From NCBI GenBank assembly GCA_963662155.1, contig OY759263.1, forward strand, positions 24,007,571 to 24,071,570: DNA of 64,000 bases, given 5' to 3'. Below are positions 50,171-62,260 of the stretch, in pieces; position 1 is the stretch's first letter, and each line of letters begins with the position of its first letter. The translations under genes were made by a program, and so were the position numbers. Origin of the DNA: Lamellibrachia columna (Eukaryota > Annelida > Polychaeta > Sabellida > Siboglinidae). The notes below the pieces were generated by a model. It was not told the DNA's origin. It ran no database searches and saw only the letters and a program-made list of their open reading frames with translations.

Positions 50171-50853
50171 AGCCTACGGATATGCGTACGATAACTACTT
50201 AATGGTAATGAACCTGATGAAGACAGCTACAAGTTTTTTTTAATGAAAAAAAGTGATAAAAATATTAATGTATTACAAGCACCAATCTGAAGAATCGCTT
50301 TACAATTACTGTTGTAGACAGTCGTAGCATATATTGCACAAAAACAATACAGCGTTTGTAATTAAAAGAATATAGGGTGATGCAATAATTGCGATACATT
50401 TTCAGGCAATTTCTGTCCCGGCTATAAGGTGCTTAGTATGGTTTCACATATTCCCGAGACGCATTATATATTTACTGGGATGCTAAAAAGTATTACATAC
50501 ACATTTGTGGAGTTTCCATATGTACATTATACGGATTAATGTCACTATCATTGTGATGATATTATGAAAGTTACGGGGTCACAACAAAATTGCCGTACCT
50601 CAGACAAATCCCACAAAATCAAACATTTTGAATTCAAAGTTGATTTTAGTCAGGTTCATTGAGGAAAGGACTGAAATTCAGTCTAGATAAGTGATATTTT
50701 TTTTAGTAAAACGATCCATGTCAGAATTAATTCGTTCGTGACATTCCAAGATACAACGAACGTAATGCTCAGTCGCGTTTCAGTAACGTACAGCAAAATA
50801 ATGTTGAAAACATAAAGTGGTGAGCACTAGTGTAAGTCAAAAGACATATTTTA
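50171..50853. other. Intergenic AT-rich sequence
   Basis: Nothing recognised. Confidence 0.4.
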
Positions 50854-50983
50854 TACACTGAAGCTAGATTATATATTTGGCAAGCACGCGTACACACCAA
50901 CACCGTCGTGTTGGTTTACGGACGAATCGCCGATAACCTTTATTGTAATTACGCTGCAACAAACTAATTCCTAAGGATATCAT
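50854..50983 (-). repeat. 3' LTR of the Gypsy element
   Basis: Matches 55132-55262 over its length with about 15 substitutions. Read on the minus strand it starts TGATATCCTTAGG and ends CAGTGTA, and contains AATAAA. A purine run (AAGGGGAGATGAA) lies directly before its start at 50984-50996, as expected for a polypurine tract, which fixes this boundary. Confidence 0.8.
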
Positions 50984-51399
50984 TTCATCTCCCCTTGCAA
51001 AGAAAAAACATGAGGAGTATGTATTAACAAAACTAAGCATGTTGTTGAAATGTTGCTACGCCTAAATTATTAATACAAAATTAAATATCTGATAACGGAT
51101 CAAACGTCTCTTGTCTACTGACACATATGTTAGCTACAAACCTAGCGATGTAAGAGTTAGTTATCACAGTATCTGGATGGCTTCCGAATTTCACTGCCAT
51201 ATCTTGTCATTATAGTGTTCGACTTTCTATGTGACACATGCACAGTCGTTCACTAGTCGTGGTTGTTTCATTCATAGGTGACATTGCAGAGTTATCACAT
51301 TCATGTTCACTGTTGCCGTCTTCGTGGAACGTCACATGTCTATGGAGTGGTTCTAGTTCCATCGGTACGCTTTTGGCTGGAGTCGCATTAAATGTTATT

Positions 51400-52200
51400 T
51401 CAGGTGTGACCTGGTTCTGCGTAGTTTTTTTGTCCATTTGCAGTTTGCACGATGTATGAACCTGGCTCTGCGCAAGTGGCTACAACTTCTCCCTGACGCC
51501 ACGTATGTGTATCCTTAATGAGGATTCTCACTCGCTGACCCGCATGTTGTGTGGCGAGGTCTGGTCCAGCATTTCGATCATGGTACTGTATGATTCTGCC
51601 CCTCCGAGCTTGTAGACGATCGTTGATATGCTTCTGGTGCACCAACGTTGGGTGATATTTCGAACCGGACGATTGAACATGATTTCACTCGAACTTGGTA
51701 GATTGGTGTTAATTGGTGCACATCTTATGTGTTGCATCCCTATCTGTATATCACTTCCAGTATTGGAGCATTTCTGTATGATGCCTTTGAACGTTCGCAC
51801 CTGTCTATCGACTAATCCATTCGATTTGGCATATCTCTGTGAAGTAGTGGTGTGTTTGATGCTCCACTTGCTGCACACGTCTTTCCTACATATTGTGGCC
51901 TGTTGTCAGTGACTATTTCCATGGATGGTCCAAACAGACTAAAACACTCTGCTGTCAGGTGGGAAATCGTGGCACTGCTTGTTAATTGCACTTTCTTCAT
52001 ACATGGAAATTTGGAGTGGTAGTCAGTGATGAGCAGGTAATGGTTACTCTTGATCTAAAACATGCTGCTTTCCACTTTTGTCCAAGGTGTGGACGGCACA
52101 TAACGAGTTGGCATATGTTGTTTCTTCTGCTCTGTTTGACTTTCTTGACCTGTTTCACAAGATTTAATTAGGGTTTCAATGTCTTTGTGAATGTTCGGCC
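51400..52200 (-). pseudogene. Gypsy integrase remnant
   Basis: Contains LLITDYHSKFPCMKKV, SLFGPSMEIVTDNRPQYVG (second catalytic-Asp block, with Arg for the usual Gly) and SQRYAKSNGLVDRQVRTFK carrying the third block. A C-terminal part follows with RVRILIKDTHTWRQGEV. The frame changes near 51870. The element continues to about 51200 with an acidic tail of pol. Confidence 0.82.
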
Positions 52201-52639
52201 AATACACGGAATCACGCATCAGCTGCCTTGTTTTCTCGATACCAATGTGTGCCTTATGTAGTTGTAGTAGAATATCCTTCTATGTGCCTCTGGTATAATG
52301 CCTTGCTTACCTTTGAGCATAATTCCATCCGATATACCAGTCTCGTCACGATACGACCAAAATGGATGAACGTCTTGATTGCAATTATTTGGTGGCAAGT
52401 CATCTTTGGTAAACTACTCGTTGTAGAGAACGCATGTGGTCTGTGGCAGACAACTCTCGAAACTGGATATGCTTCGAAATGTTGAAGTTGATCATATGCT
52501 CATCGATATCATCAGTCAAGATGTTATCCACAATTACGTCTAGTGGAATTTCAGCATACTTCTTTGGGTGAAGAAGTCTTGATAGACCACTGGCGATGAT
52601 AATTTGGCTGCCAGGTCGGTGTACGAGGAGGTGCGCTCT

Positions 52640-52890
52640 TCAAAGGCTTGTTGAGAATCGTCAGCAGTGGTTTATGGTCTGCTACGACAAAGAACGGCTT
52701 TCAGAAGAGATATGTATGGAATGTGTGGATACCATACACAATGGCTAGAGCCTCACGTTCTATGTTCGAGTAAGCCTACTGAGTTGGTCTTAATGTTTTG
52801 GATGCGAAAGCCACAGGTTTGTTCTCCTGCAGGAGACAGGCATCCAAACCTTTCTGCGAAGCATCAACTTCTAGGACTATCTCCTTTTTG
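52640..52890 (-). pseudogene. Gypsy RNase H remnant
   Basis: Shows LEVDASQKGLDACLLQ, KPVAFASKTLRPTQ, YSNIEREALAIVYGIHTF and VADHKPLLTIL, the D-A-S, E-R-E and D-H-K-P-L signature of Gypsy-type RNase H, with stop codons after PTQ and in the following strand. Confidence 0.82.
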
Positions 52891-53099
52891 GGTGGCAGCA
52901 AAAGAGACAGCAGTTGCTGCCGATGCATCTGTTGATATCTTCAAATGTTTGTTAGTGGTCCTCCTGCCAAATAAATGGGACGTCTTTCTCGAGAAGCTCT
53001 CTCAAGTGTGTCTTTTTTTTGGCAAAGCGAGGTATGTATGGTGCAGGTAGTTCATCAAACCTATGAAACGTTGCAAGTCCTCTTTGTCCTGAGGAGTAG

Positions 53100-53880
53100 G
53101 CATCATGTGAATGTCCTCGATTTTGTTAGGGTCAAGTATGGCATCCTTTTGACCATAAACTGAGTCGAACAAAAAACTGTCTTGTCAGCCTTGATCACAC
53201 ACTTCTTTGAGTTGACTACTTCCTCTCTGGCAACTTGCAAAAGTCGTCTTAGATTCTCGTCAGCGTTCCGACCATAGACCGCTACATCAACAACGATCCC
53301 TACATATCCAGGTGTTCTGTCTAGTATACGATCTATAGCACTTTGAAACAGATCCCGAGAGACGTAAAGCCCAAAGAGAAGTCTTGTGTAACAATACCTT
53401 GCGAAAGGTGTTCGAAAGGTTGTGATTTCTTGGCTATCATCGTCTAGATTTATAAACCAGTAACCAGCTTTGGCGTCCATCTTCTAGAAAACACGTGCAT
53501 CTGCAAACTCTGGATTGAGTTCATCCAGTGTTGGTATCTTGTGTGGACTGCACTTAGACAATCATTGAGACGCTTAGGGCCCCAACACACCTTCAGGCTC
53601 CCGTTTGCGATTGATGAACACCAGATTGTGATGTTCTATTTACTTGACGACTTCGTTTTCCTCCACACAGTCGAGCTCCTGATTCAACTTTGCTTTGATG
53701 TGGATACTACATTTGTGGGTTGCATCTATTGAAGGTGTCGCATCTGGCTTGACAGACAGGCTGACCTTGCCTCGAAAACTTATAATGCAATCAAATCTGT
53801 CAGGAAACATCTTCTTGAGGTCTCCAATGGAGGTTCGTGTATACTTCCTCTAGCATAGAGTCCACATTCTTTGTGGACAC
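53100..53880 (-). pseudogene. Gypsy reverse transcriptase remnant
   Basis: Reads FPDRFDCIISFRGKVSL, then MDAKAGYWFINLDDDSQE, TTFRTPFARYCYTRLLFGL and VAVYGRNADENLRRLL, the consecutive RT blocks of Gypsy pol. At the catalytic site, where the family has an Asp pair, one Asp is Val. There are stops near 53490 and 53640. RT activity is therefore not expected. Confidence 0.85.
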
Positions 53881-53939
53881 CGCGATTTCGTTAAATGACT
53901 CATAATCATCGCCTTCGTTTTCAGTGTGATAACCTTACA

Positions 53940-54729
53940 TTACAGTAATGATGTCTGCCTATCCTGTCTGCCTCGACTTCTGTGTCTGCTTCGACTTCTT
54001 GGTCTCCTTTGACTTCTTGGCATGTCCGCTCTCTTCTGACTTCTGTCTTTCTGCCGTCTTTCGTCTGCTTTCTTTTTTCTGCTGCACTTGGTACCAGTGT
54101 CCAATGATGTCGCAATAGTTAAATCTGACCTTGTAAGCTGGACAATGTATCGGTGGATGTGAATGTGCACAGTTCGAGCATCGATATCTATGTTTTATTT
54201 GAATAACTGTAGGTGTGTTTCCCAAACACTGCAGCGTATGTTTTCCCGGAGCTATTGCCTCATATTTTCGAGCTTGTTTAAGAACTTCATCAATCGTGCA
54301 CCCTTTGTCTTGGTCTAGCAGATATTTTTATAGAGCTTCACTTGGTGTGCTAGCAATTATCAGTTCGATCATTCTTTCATCTAGCTCTCCCTCGCTGAAA
54401 TCGCATAAGCTGCCCTTGGTAAAAAAAAATGGTCTGTTTTCTCATTTTCGCGCTGTTTATATATAATAATCTCCATCCGATGGATTGTTTAGAAGTACAT
54501 CAAATTGGTCTTTAAATAATGTATACAATTTTTCGGGATCTTTCTTTCTATTCTCGTCAAGAGTTGATGCTTTGATCCATTTTAACCCCTCACTTCCAAC
54601 GGCGATTTGAATTTTATCGGCTCGTTTTATTTAATCCATGACACCCTCGTCGTCACAAATAAGGTTCATGCGCAGTTTAAACAGCTGAACTGTTTGGGCA
54701 GACCAGTCCATAGTAGGGTATTTAGACAT
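53940..54729 (-). pseudogene. Gypsy gag remnant with zinc knuckle
   Basis: Begins at the ATG at 54729 (MSKYPTMDWSAQTVQLFKLR), then GLKWI and KLYTLFKDQF, as in gag of this group. A Cys-rich segment CSNCAHSHPPIHCPAY with downstream C-D-I-I-G-H-W resembles the Gypsy zinc knuckle. Several stops and a frameshift interrupt it. It ends in a Lys/Arg/Glu-rich low-complexity stretch. Confidence 0.75.
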
Positions 54730-55131
54730 CGTTGTGACTTCGATAGCACTAATAGAGACGTTAGTTACAGCTCACTACAGTAGTTGCCGGTCTCGTAAAT
54801 GACGTAACGAAAATATTTGTCGTAAATTGCGTGGCGTAAATATCGGCATTACAGAATACTGTCCACTGAATAACTATATGGTCCCTTTTCACCGACGTTT
54901 TATACCTCTTCACTTGCACTGTATTACTACGCACTGTTTTTATTTCAGCGTACGGCTATATGCGTGAAGTAATCTGAACAATTTTGTATGACATTCTACC
55001 CGCAGGCAAATTGCACAAAATCGAAAGTTCACGACACACATATATACGGATAGGTTACTCAATCCGTTAATTTACCAACTATTGGGTTAGTCACAGGCAC
55101 AGCACCGATGCCACCATGAAATGATTGCTCG

Positions 55132-55262
55132 TACACTGGAGCTAGATTAAATCTTTGGCAAGCACGCATACACACTAACACTGTCACGTTGGTTTACGGG
55201 CGAATCACCGCCTAACATTTATTGTAATTGCGCTACAACAAACTAGTTCCTAAGGATATCAT
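55132..55262 (-). repeat. 5' LTR of the Gypsy element
   Basis: 131 bp, minus-strand start TGATATCCTTAGG and end CAGTGTA. A tRNA-complementary-looking TGGTGGCATCGG (primer-binding site candidate, plus coordinates 55105-55116) lies 15 bases downstream. Confidence 0.8.
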
Positions 55263-57328
55263 AACAATGCTAACCCTATTTTGATGATTAATGGCATAAG
55301 TTGAATGAAAATGTTGTTTAAGAAGCGCGCCGGCAATTCGCTAGGTTACATACCGGATGTGCCCATACATGTTTCTGTTTAAAGTTTGTGAACAAAGGCC
55401 ACATAGAGGTCAGTTATTTCCACACATCACTTCCTAAATGATGATGCTATCGACGAATACCTCGTATGCGCTTGGTGGATAAATATACCAATCAACAGTT
55501 TTGTGTGAACCTTGGTATGAATAATGGAGGATTAGTTGCATTTTGTGTTATATAATTCTCGTGAAAGCTTTGTGAATTGGACGAAGAAATGTATGTCATC
55601 GAACAAAATCTGAATCAATAAGACAAACGCAATTTTTTTTTATCAAATGTGTTTTGTCTTATATCTTCAGTAACAATTACACAACATCAAACCGTTAATG
55701 AAAAACAAATTACAAAAACCTAATTGAAAGAGATGCACCTCCTTTGCTGTGAAAGTGCACAGATGAGAATGCATAACGTGACGAATGTTTGAAGAAACTG
55801 CTCTTGTATTCTTCGTGATAACATATGTTCCCAAATTCGTTGTTCGTGCGGTTGCCTAAACCAAATAATGCTCTAGATGAGGGTGAATTGTATAATACAT
55901 AATAGCTAGATGACAGCACATCATTATCACGAGAAGTGCGAAGTCATAGATCGCCACTTTGAATATCAAGTAAACACCATGATTGTGTGTACAGGTTAGG
56001 AAATGGGGGTTGGTCACCTAGTACTTGTCGGTGCTGTTACCGATGGACTGTAAGTATGACAATGTAATTGGCCAGTTGTTTTTAGACTGACATTTACTAT
56101 CAAACATAGTCGACATGGACAATAATATATAAATATTCACATCAGTATGAAAACCGACTATATCTCAATTGTAATCATATAATTAAAACACCAAGAGTGT
56201 AACAAATTAGTAACATTTCAAGATTTGTTATAGTTTTTCATGGTGGATGTGTACTTCCATCATTACTGTACATGAAATATATCACTAAAAGATAGTTGTT
56301 CAATATACTATGAAGTGTTTAGGTGATGTCCATGGTGGCCCACTGCCCTGGTGAAACACGGTCGATCGGTCTTATGTAATATGCGATTATGTAGGTATGT
56401 CGGTCAATGGTGCGCTGTCAACGAAATGTTCAAAAATTTTCCTATGGGATCTACCTTTAGAATATGGTCGGCAGGTATATGCCCTGCTGCATTATATAGT
56501 AAAGATGAATTAAAATTGTGATAGGAGAAGTATATGAGAAGGATGCTGAGACGGTCATTTGAGTGATCGGGATAAAATTAGTGTTGATGTCATGTGACGG
56601 AGTTAGGTGATATAGGCGGCTTCTTAAACGGAGAAGGGGGGGGGAACCAGAATGATTTGGTGGTGCACGGATGTGCGTGTTCACAGTGCGACGAGCCGAA
56701 GTGGGCTAGACGTAGACAATCATTTGTAAAGCAAGACAAACGCCCTTAACCTTTATTCAACTATGTTTGAGCATAATAATACAATGATTTTTGTCAAACA
56801 TACATACAAGAACATACAGCATACAATGACGAATTACACAAATTACAATAACACACCAGAAAATAATAAAAAAAGCAACGTAAAAGTAAGAGGTCGGAGC
56901 CCGATTCAAGAAAGCGAAGACATACTGTATGCGGTTAATCAGATTGATTCATCGTTGAATCATTTACCCTGACAAACATTCACATCAAAGTTAGAATGAA
57001 CAGACAACATTATTTTTTTTAAGTGCAAGAGTGTTCCACAGCGTTCCACAATAATGGAATGACCCATGTAACATCAATAGCTTCAAGCAGCATAAAGCAG
57101 GCTACTGTTAATTTGACTAAATATAAGTACAATGCATCACATGAATGACCTTGAAGTATGCCAAAGACGAGGGTGTCACACGCCAACATTTGTTTTTTAA
57201 ACGAGGAAACGGATAGTTTTGTTGCGAGGAAGATATTTAAGTGCACACATGTTTACGTGTTTCACAAAACACTATTATCTTGTGTGAACTGCATTATTTT
57301 GATAAGTGTTTTTTCATAAACGGAATGT
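55263..57328. other. Intergenic, downstream of gene 2
   Basis: AT-rich, no recognised gene or element. It separates the Gypsy element from the 3' end of gene 2. Confidence 0.4.
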
Positions 57329-57349
57329 TTTATTTTGGACCGTTTTATT
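57329..57349 (-). terminator. Poly(A) signals of gene 2
   Basis: Two AATAAA hexamers on the minus strand (57344-57349 and 57329-57334), the only close pair after the stop codon. The 3' UTR would be about 140-160 nt. Confidence 0.6.
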
Positions 57350-57467
57350 TAAATGGCTGTCAGACTACACCTTCCTGGCAAGAATGCAGGCGAAGACAAT
57401 ATATACGACCGCGTTGTAATTCTTCACTCGGCGGTATTTCAATTTCGATATTCAGAACTGACTTCTG

Positions 57468-57685
57468 CTACGGTCTCAGTTTCATCTCTACTTTCTTGAG
57501 CGAGTCCGAGAAGCGATACCAACGGATGCCTCGGCTACTATGGTACACACCATTCAGCCTTGTGATACTACAATGCTTGTACCACCAGCCTCCCATGTAC
57601 ATTTGTGCACAGTGTCCAGTGTACACGTCATTGTCACGGTCCATTGTGCTGAACGCCATGCCATCATGATATGTGAGTGAATCTC
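57468..57685 (-). CDS. Gene 2 exon: FReD part 4 and stop
   Basis: A 218-bp coding part from acceptor TATTCTGCAG to the TAG at 57468-57470. It encodes DSLTYHDGMAFSTMDRDNDV, HCAQMYMGGWWYKHCS, LNGVYHSSRGIRWYRF and SLKKVEMKLRP. The calcium loop (DRDND) and the second disulphide pair around G-G-W-W-Y are intact. The stretch between LNGVY and GIRWY is a few residues shorter than typical. Confidence 0.9.
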
Positions 57686-59034
57686 CTGCAGAATAAACAA
57701 TGTCGTAAACCCGCGAGAATCGTTCATTGTGAACATATACCCGACCACAATATGATAGGACCAACTCTGTATTCGATATTTTAGTGCTAACTACTGGTAT
57801 TAATGTAGCTAACTTACTAAAATGTACATCTTAAACAAATGCATTTGAATTAATACAGTACCACGTATAACACATACCTATCAGCTTGTTAATACAAAAT
57901 AAGCTTTTCGTAATAGTTGTGGAGATCACTAAATGTGTCGTTAAATTCAAATTGAAAAGTCCGATCACGCTCGGGTAACCTCTCTATTTACTTTGTGGCT
58001 ATGACACAACCTTTGTATTTAAAATTGCTTTTTACAATTGTCTTACAAGTTGTTATGGCACTCTTTGAGGTATCCACAAAATACCGACCAACACGTATTT
58101 CATTTATGTAATATATTGTAAGCATGTTTTTTATATAGTATGATATAATTACAATTGCAATAATAAATTGTAGGGACACTAATTTTCACCGAACGCAGAC
58201 AACGGACATAATATACAGAATATAAATAAACACATCAAACTAAAATTCCAATTTGCACAAACGACACTACAAATACACATGTATATTGTGCATCACACGG
58301 AGGACGAACTATACCACCTGAACAGCCCGAGGCCGAACTAAGCATGAGCCACTACACGCGGCCGCATTACACACCGTTTAGCGCAGCTCGCACATACAAT
58401 TTTAATTTGCCTACAATTAAAACTTGTTTAATATCACTGAAACGGTGATAATATTTTATGTTTTATATGAATTATATGAAACTTGGCAAAGGTACGCATT
58501 TATTTTCTGGGTTAATCGCGTGATTGATAAAACGCGCAAACCTGATCGCAACTATGACAAGTTCCCGATCTCGACGCTTAGTAGTCTGTGCGGACAACTA
58601 AAATGTGCGCCATAAACATCAATAGCTTTACAGAATTTATTTTCGACCATTTAGAAAATGTTTCTGTGGCATGAAAATAGTATTTAGAAGTGCTGAAAGT
58701 ACATTTCGTGCGATCGTGTCGTGTCATTCACCAAGTGCCGAAAGTGCTAAAATAGCAAATAAATTTACTCCAGTTCGTTTTCTAGTTTGTCCACTAGGCG
58801 CAATCAGTAAATTAATCAATACATTTATTGCTTGATTTGCATTAAGGTTAATCATTCACAGCAAAATAAACACAAAGAGCAATAATTATTAACTGCACTG
58901 TACCATGACTGAAAAGAGGCCATGCATGGTAGTTGCATTTTTATAAGCAATTTTTTGTCAGAAATAAATGTAATCAGAGTATAATTTGTGTATCCAATTC
59001 CCATTTATTTTGTAACTCTCTCTTCCTCAAGTGT
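57686..59034. other. Intron of gene 2, left part
   Basis: AT-rich unique sequence inside the last intron of gene 2. No additional exon is needed, since FReD parts 3 and 4 join directly in phase. Confidence 0.5.
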
Positions 59035-59490
59035 ACTTCACACAGCACGATGAGATATCCACAAAACAAGGATGTTTGTTGTGTGGTTCAGATGCATCAA
59101 CCAAACCAAAGCGTTGGCGAACAGCTATATATGGTGGCCAGAAACATATGCGGCTGTCGAGAATATGGTGGAGAAATGTGCTGTATATCACTCGGCGAAG
59201 AATTAACCAGTTGTGGCACCATTGTATCCTTAGTCATGGCACATACGAATATGGCCGAGGACCACATTGGCTTTGGGGATAAGGACAATGTGAACTACTT
59301 GATCGTTGTTGACATCCACTCCAAATGGCTGGACGCTATATCAGCGAAATCTGCTACAGCGGGAAGACCATTAATGTACTGAGAGTGTTGTATTAGTCTC
59401 GTGGTCTTCCGGATGAGATTGTACACGACAGTGGACCTCAGTTCACCGCGCATGATTTCAAATCATTTATGAATATGAACGGGATATGAA
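59035..59490 (+). mobile_element. Second Gypsy relic: integrase zinc-binding and core region
   Basis: Plus-strand frames read TQHDEISTKQGCLLCGS, AEDHIGFGD, then NYLIVVDIHSKWLDAISAKS and, after a stop and frame changes, DEIVHDSGPQFTAHDFKSF. This is the H-S-K-W-L-D and D-x-G-P-Q-F order of a Gypsy integrase. It is a different lineage from the element at 50854-55262 and lies antisense inside the 3.5-kb intron of gene 2. Confidence 0.78.
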
Positions 59491-60539
59491 TGTTTGGCCT
59501 ATAGGATGAAAAGCCTTTTTGTGGGGCTGGGCAGCGAGCACCTAGCTGATTAGCTAGGTGTGTTTAACAAACAACCTGTTCCCATCTCTATCCTGCACAC
59601 CCCTCTATCGGTAAGGCGCTTAATTAAGCGGGCCCAATTACACCAACCGATCATGTGATTTTTTCGGGAAATATTACTGGCCAGCGGTGCACGCTGGGGA
59701 AATTTGCAGATAGCGAGCGGGACCATGTTTTGAATCACTTTTCTTCGCTGCGCCATACGAACATCATCCGAGCTTCTGAATTTATTCCCACCCACCCTCC
59801 CGATGTATTTGTAGTTCTGTGTCGATACGCTTTCTAAACTTGCATATTACGTGTCAACATGTCTAGATATCGAATTGATCTGAATGTTGTATGGGGGGTT
59901 TATTCCCCCACTTTTGTGTGTATCATTGTAAATACTCTAGCTAGCACTATATACATATAATTATGTATGCTTGTCTGCACATAGGTATTTTTTTCCTCTT
60001 TGTATGCTGTCGCTTTGTTTAAGAGCAGCAAGGGTTTTTTGGTAAAGACTGTCTTCGGCAGTTGCTAGCTACAGTAGAAAATATCAATAATGTTAAATCT
60101 TATCTGGTATTGTTTACTAATTGATCATACACATCAGCTTAATACCAGGCTGTGCACAATTTGTGGCAGACTTAGTCACTATTAGTGTGTGCACAGCGGC
60201 AATCCTTGTTGGGTATGAATAAAATTGGATTGCCCGTTACCAACCTACCAAGTAGTTGGTGTATTTATACAAACAGAGAAAGGTCTGCACAAGCGTGTCC
60301 CCGTTTCATTGTAAACACAAATACACCGGGAGTCGACGGGGTATCGAGCTGCGGAAAACACACGAAATAGCAAACCCGAGTGGCTCCGTATCATCCAACA
60401 TCAAAAGTCTACGAAAACACTCCGCGATAAACCACCTGCAGGCCACACTCGCCCCACTACGTAACCGCGAAACTGCGAAATAGGTTTAATCTACTGTAGG
60501 GCAACGAACAGAAACAGACAACAAGATAGCAACGGTGTC
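59491..60539. other. Unidentified insert within the Gypsy relic
   Basis: About 1 kb separates the integrase core from its C-terminal part, where the family normally has about 350 bp. It contains a perfect hairpin (CACCTAGCT, 4-nt loop, AGCTAGGTG at 59539-59560), short frames of unknown meaning, and a (C)n-rich patch. It is probably a nested insertion; type unknown. Confidence 0.4.
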
Positions 60540-60720
60540 AAGCTTCGCGAACTAGTCATTGGAGACCCAGGTCATGTGTGCAAGCCATCGTGGTGGTCAA
60601 GATAAGTGGATCTCATGTAAGATCATCACAGGCGGATGGGACCACTCACTTACATTGTGCAAGCCCGTGTACAGCGTCGCTATGTGTGCGTAGATCACAA
60701 TAAGCTAACTGCTTAAAGTT
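60540..60720 (+). mobile_element. Second Gypsy relic: integrase C-terminal part
   Basis: Reads KLRELVIGDPGHV, then MGPLTYIVQARVQRRYVCVD, which matches the G-P-L-T-Y-x-V-x-V-x-G-x-x-R-R-H-V-D-Q-L end of Gypsy integrases. Stops are present. Confidence 0.7.
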
Positions 60721-61200
60721 ATTCTTATCGGACTGTATCTGAAATACAGTGCCTATGATACTGGAAGTGTTGGAGTCAGTCAGTGTTCCATCACCTGTGA
60801 GTGATGAGAGTGTCTGTCAACCAGAAAGAACTAGATCCACCTGCCAAGGAACCGTAAAGTAGGGATGTAGTTTCACCAACCTTACTCTCTACTCCTGTAG
60901 TGATATATCGGTGAGAAAGATGTACAAACAAACGATACATTATGGATTTGAAATGAAACCTATACATGCAATCATGTAGGGTGATTGGAATATTGGCTGC
61001 ATTGACCGGTGACGTTTAAGCTAAACAGGAAGCAGTGTATGAATTGGCATGAGAAAGTAACGTGCTGTCACCTGTTGGAGCATCGGTTCCTACAATAATT
61101 TAAAGCCTATATTTTGACATTCTATAATAAAACGTGTTCCCGCCCAAGTCTAATATGCATGTTTGCATACTTGCGTGCATGTATTATATTATACATTCAC

Positions 61201-61365
61201 CTGCCGTTCCGTTATACGCTCCAAGAGAAAGTCGGTACATGTCGTCTTCGGAGGCAACCGAGAAGTTCGAGTAAACAGCATATCTGGTTGCGTTCTCAAA
61301 GTCCTCCATGTCGATTCGTAGTGTATAACGTGCATGCGATGTCACGTCATGCAGATAATCATTGC
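61201..61365 (-). CDS. Gene 2 exon: FReD part 3
   Basis: A 165-bp exon, phase 1 to 1, acceptor TTAATAG, donor GTGAAT. It encodes NDYLHDVTSHARYTLRIDME, then AVYSNFSVASEDDMYRLSLG and YNGTAG. This is the central beta-sheet region of FReD (usual pattern L-R-V-D-L-E-D-F, A-x-Y-x-x-F, Y-x-L-x-L-G-x-Y-x-G-x-A-G-D). An N-x-S and an N-x-T site are present. Confidence 0.9.
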
Positions 61366-61369
61366 CTAT

Positions 61370-61869
61370 TAACATACAGTGTATCACTGCACAATATGCA
61401 ATTTCTACAAAATAAATGATCCAAAAAATAACATCAACGTCAATATGACATTACCAAAACTCACGACACGACAGTGTGTGCGTGCGTGCGTGTGTGTTTG
61501 TGTTTGTGTGTGTGTGTGGGTGTGTGTGTGTGTGTGTGTGTGCGTGTGTGTGTGTGTGTGGGTGTGCGTGCGTGCGTGCGTGCGTGCGTGCGTACGTGCG
61601 AGCACCAGCATATGTGTGTTTACAAATTTTACTTTGAAATATAAAACATGTTAATAATATGCAACCTTTTCTCTTTCATGTTACTTTTTATAGAAAGCCT
61701 ATGAACATACATTGTATCACTGCACAATATGCAATTTCTACAAAATAAATGATCCCAAAAATAACATCAACGTCAATATGACATTACCAAAACTCACGAC
61801 ACGATAGTGTGTGCGTGCGTGTTTGTGTTTGTGTTTGTGTGTGTGTGGGTGTGCGTGTGCGTGTGCGTG

Positions 61870-61913
<44 letters not shown>

Positions 61914-62030
61914 TACGTGCGAGTACCAGCATATGTGTGTTTACAAATTTTACTTTAAAATATAAAGCATGTTAATAATATGCCACCTTTTCTCTTTCAT
62001 GTTACTTTTTATAGAAATCCAAAACTCACG
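61370..62030. repeat. Tandem duplication of about 330 bp with GT/GTGC cores
   Basis: A block with GTATCACTGCACAATATGCA, ATTTCTACAAAATAAATGAT, CAAAACTCACGACACGA and a (GT)(GTGC)n core occurs at 61378-61690 and again at 61712-62000. A partial third copy (CTTTCATGTTACTTTTTATA, AAACTCACGACA) leads into the next array. The duplication lies in an intron of gene 2, next to the FReD part 3 acceptor. Confidence 0.88.
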
Positions 62031-62031
62031 A

Positions 62032-62046
62032 CAGAGAGAGCGAGAG

Positions 62047-62100
<54 letters not shown>

Positions 62101-62116
62101 TGTGTGTGTGTGTGTG

Positions 62117-62194
<78 letters not shown>

Positions 62195-62260
62195 TGTGTT
62201 TTTGTGTGAATGTGTCTGTGCGTGTGCTTGCGTGCGTGAGTGCGTGAGTGCGTGCGTGTG
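62032..62260. repeat. (GA)n then (GT)n microsatellite
   Basis: GA units to about 62098, GT units to about 62192, then mixed GTGC/GTGA to about 62260. Confidence 0.95.

Larger units (their letters stand above)
50854..55262 (-). mobile_element. Degraded Ty3/Gypsy LTR retrotransposon
   Basis: About 4.4 kb bounded by 130-bp direct repeats. On the minus strand it keeps the order gag, zinc knuckle, RT, RNase H, integrase, with many stops and frameshifts. Sequence style (integrase with a long C-terminal part, RT motif block V-A-V-Y-G) resembles the K02A2.6-like Gypsy group. The aspartic protease between zinc knuckle and RT is missing, so the copy is incapable of moving on its own. No target-site duplication could be identified. 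Confidence 0.88.

Noticed and set aside
51238..53163. Several plus-strand frames of 60-130 residues across the Gypsy element
   Set aside because: They are antisense shadows of pol; the recognisable RT, RNase H and integrase motifs are on the minus strand.
55262..55270. Target-site duplication of the Gypsy element
   Set aside because: The flanks (TATTTTA on the left, TAACAATG on the right) do not give a clear 4-6 bp direct repeat.
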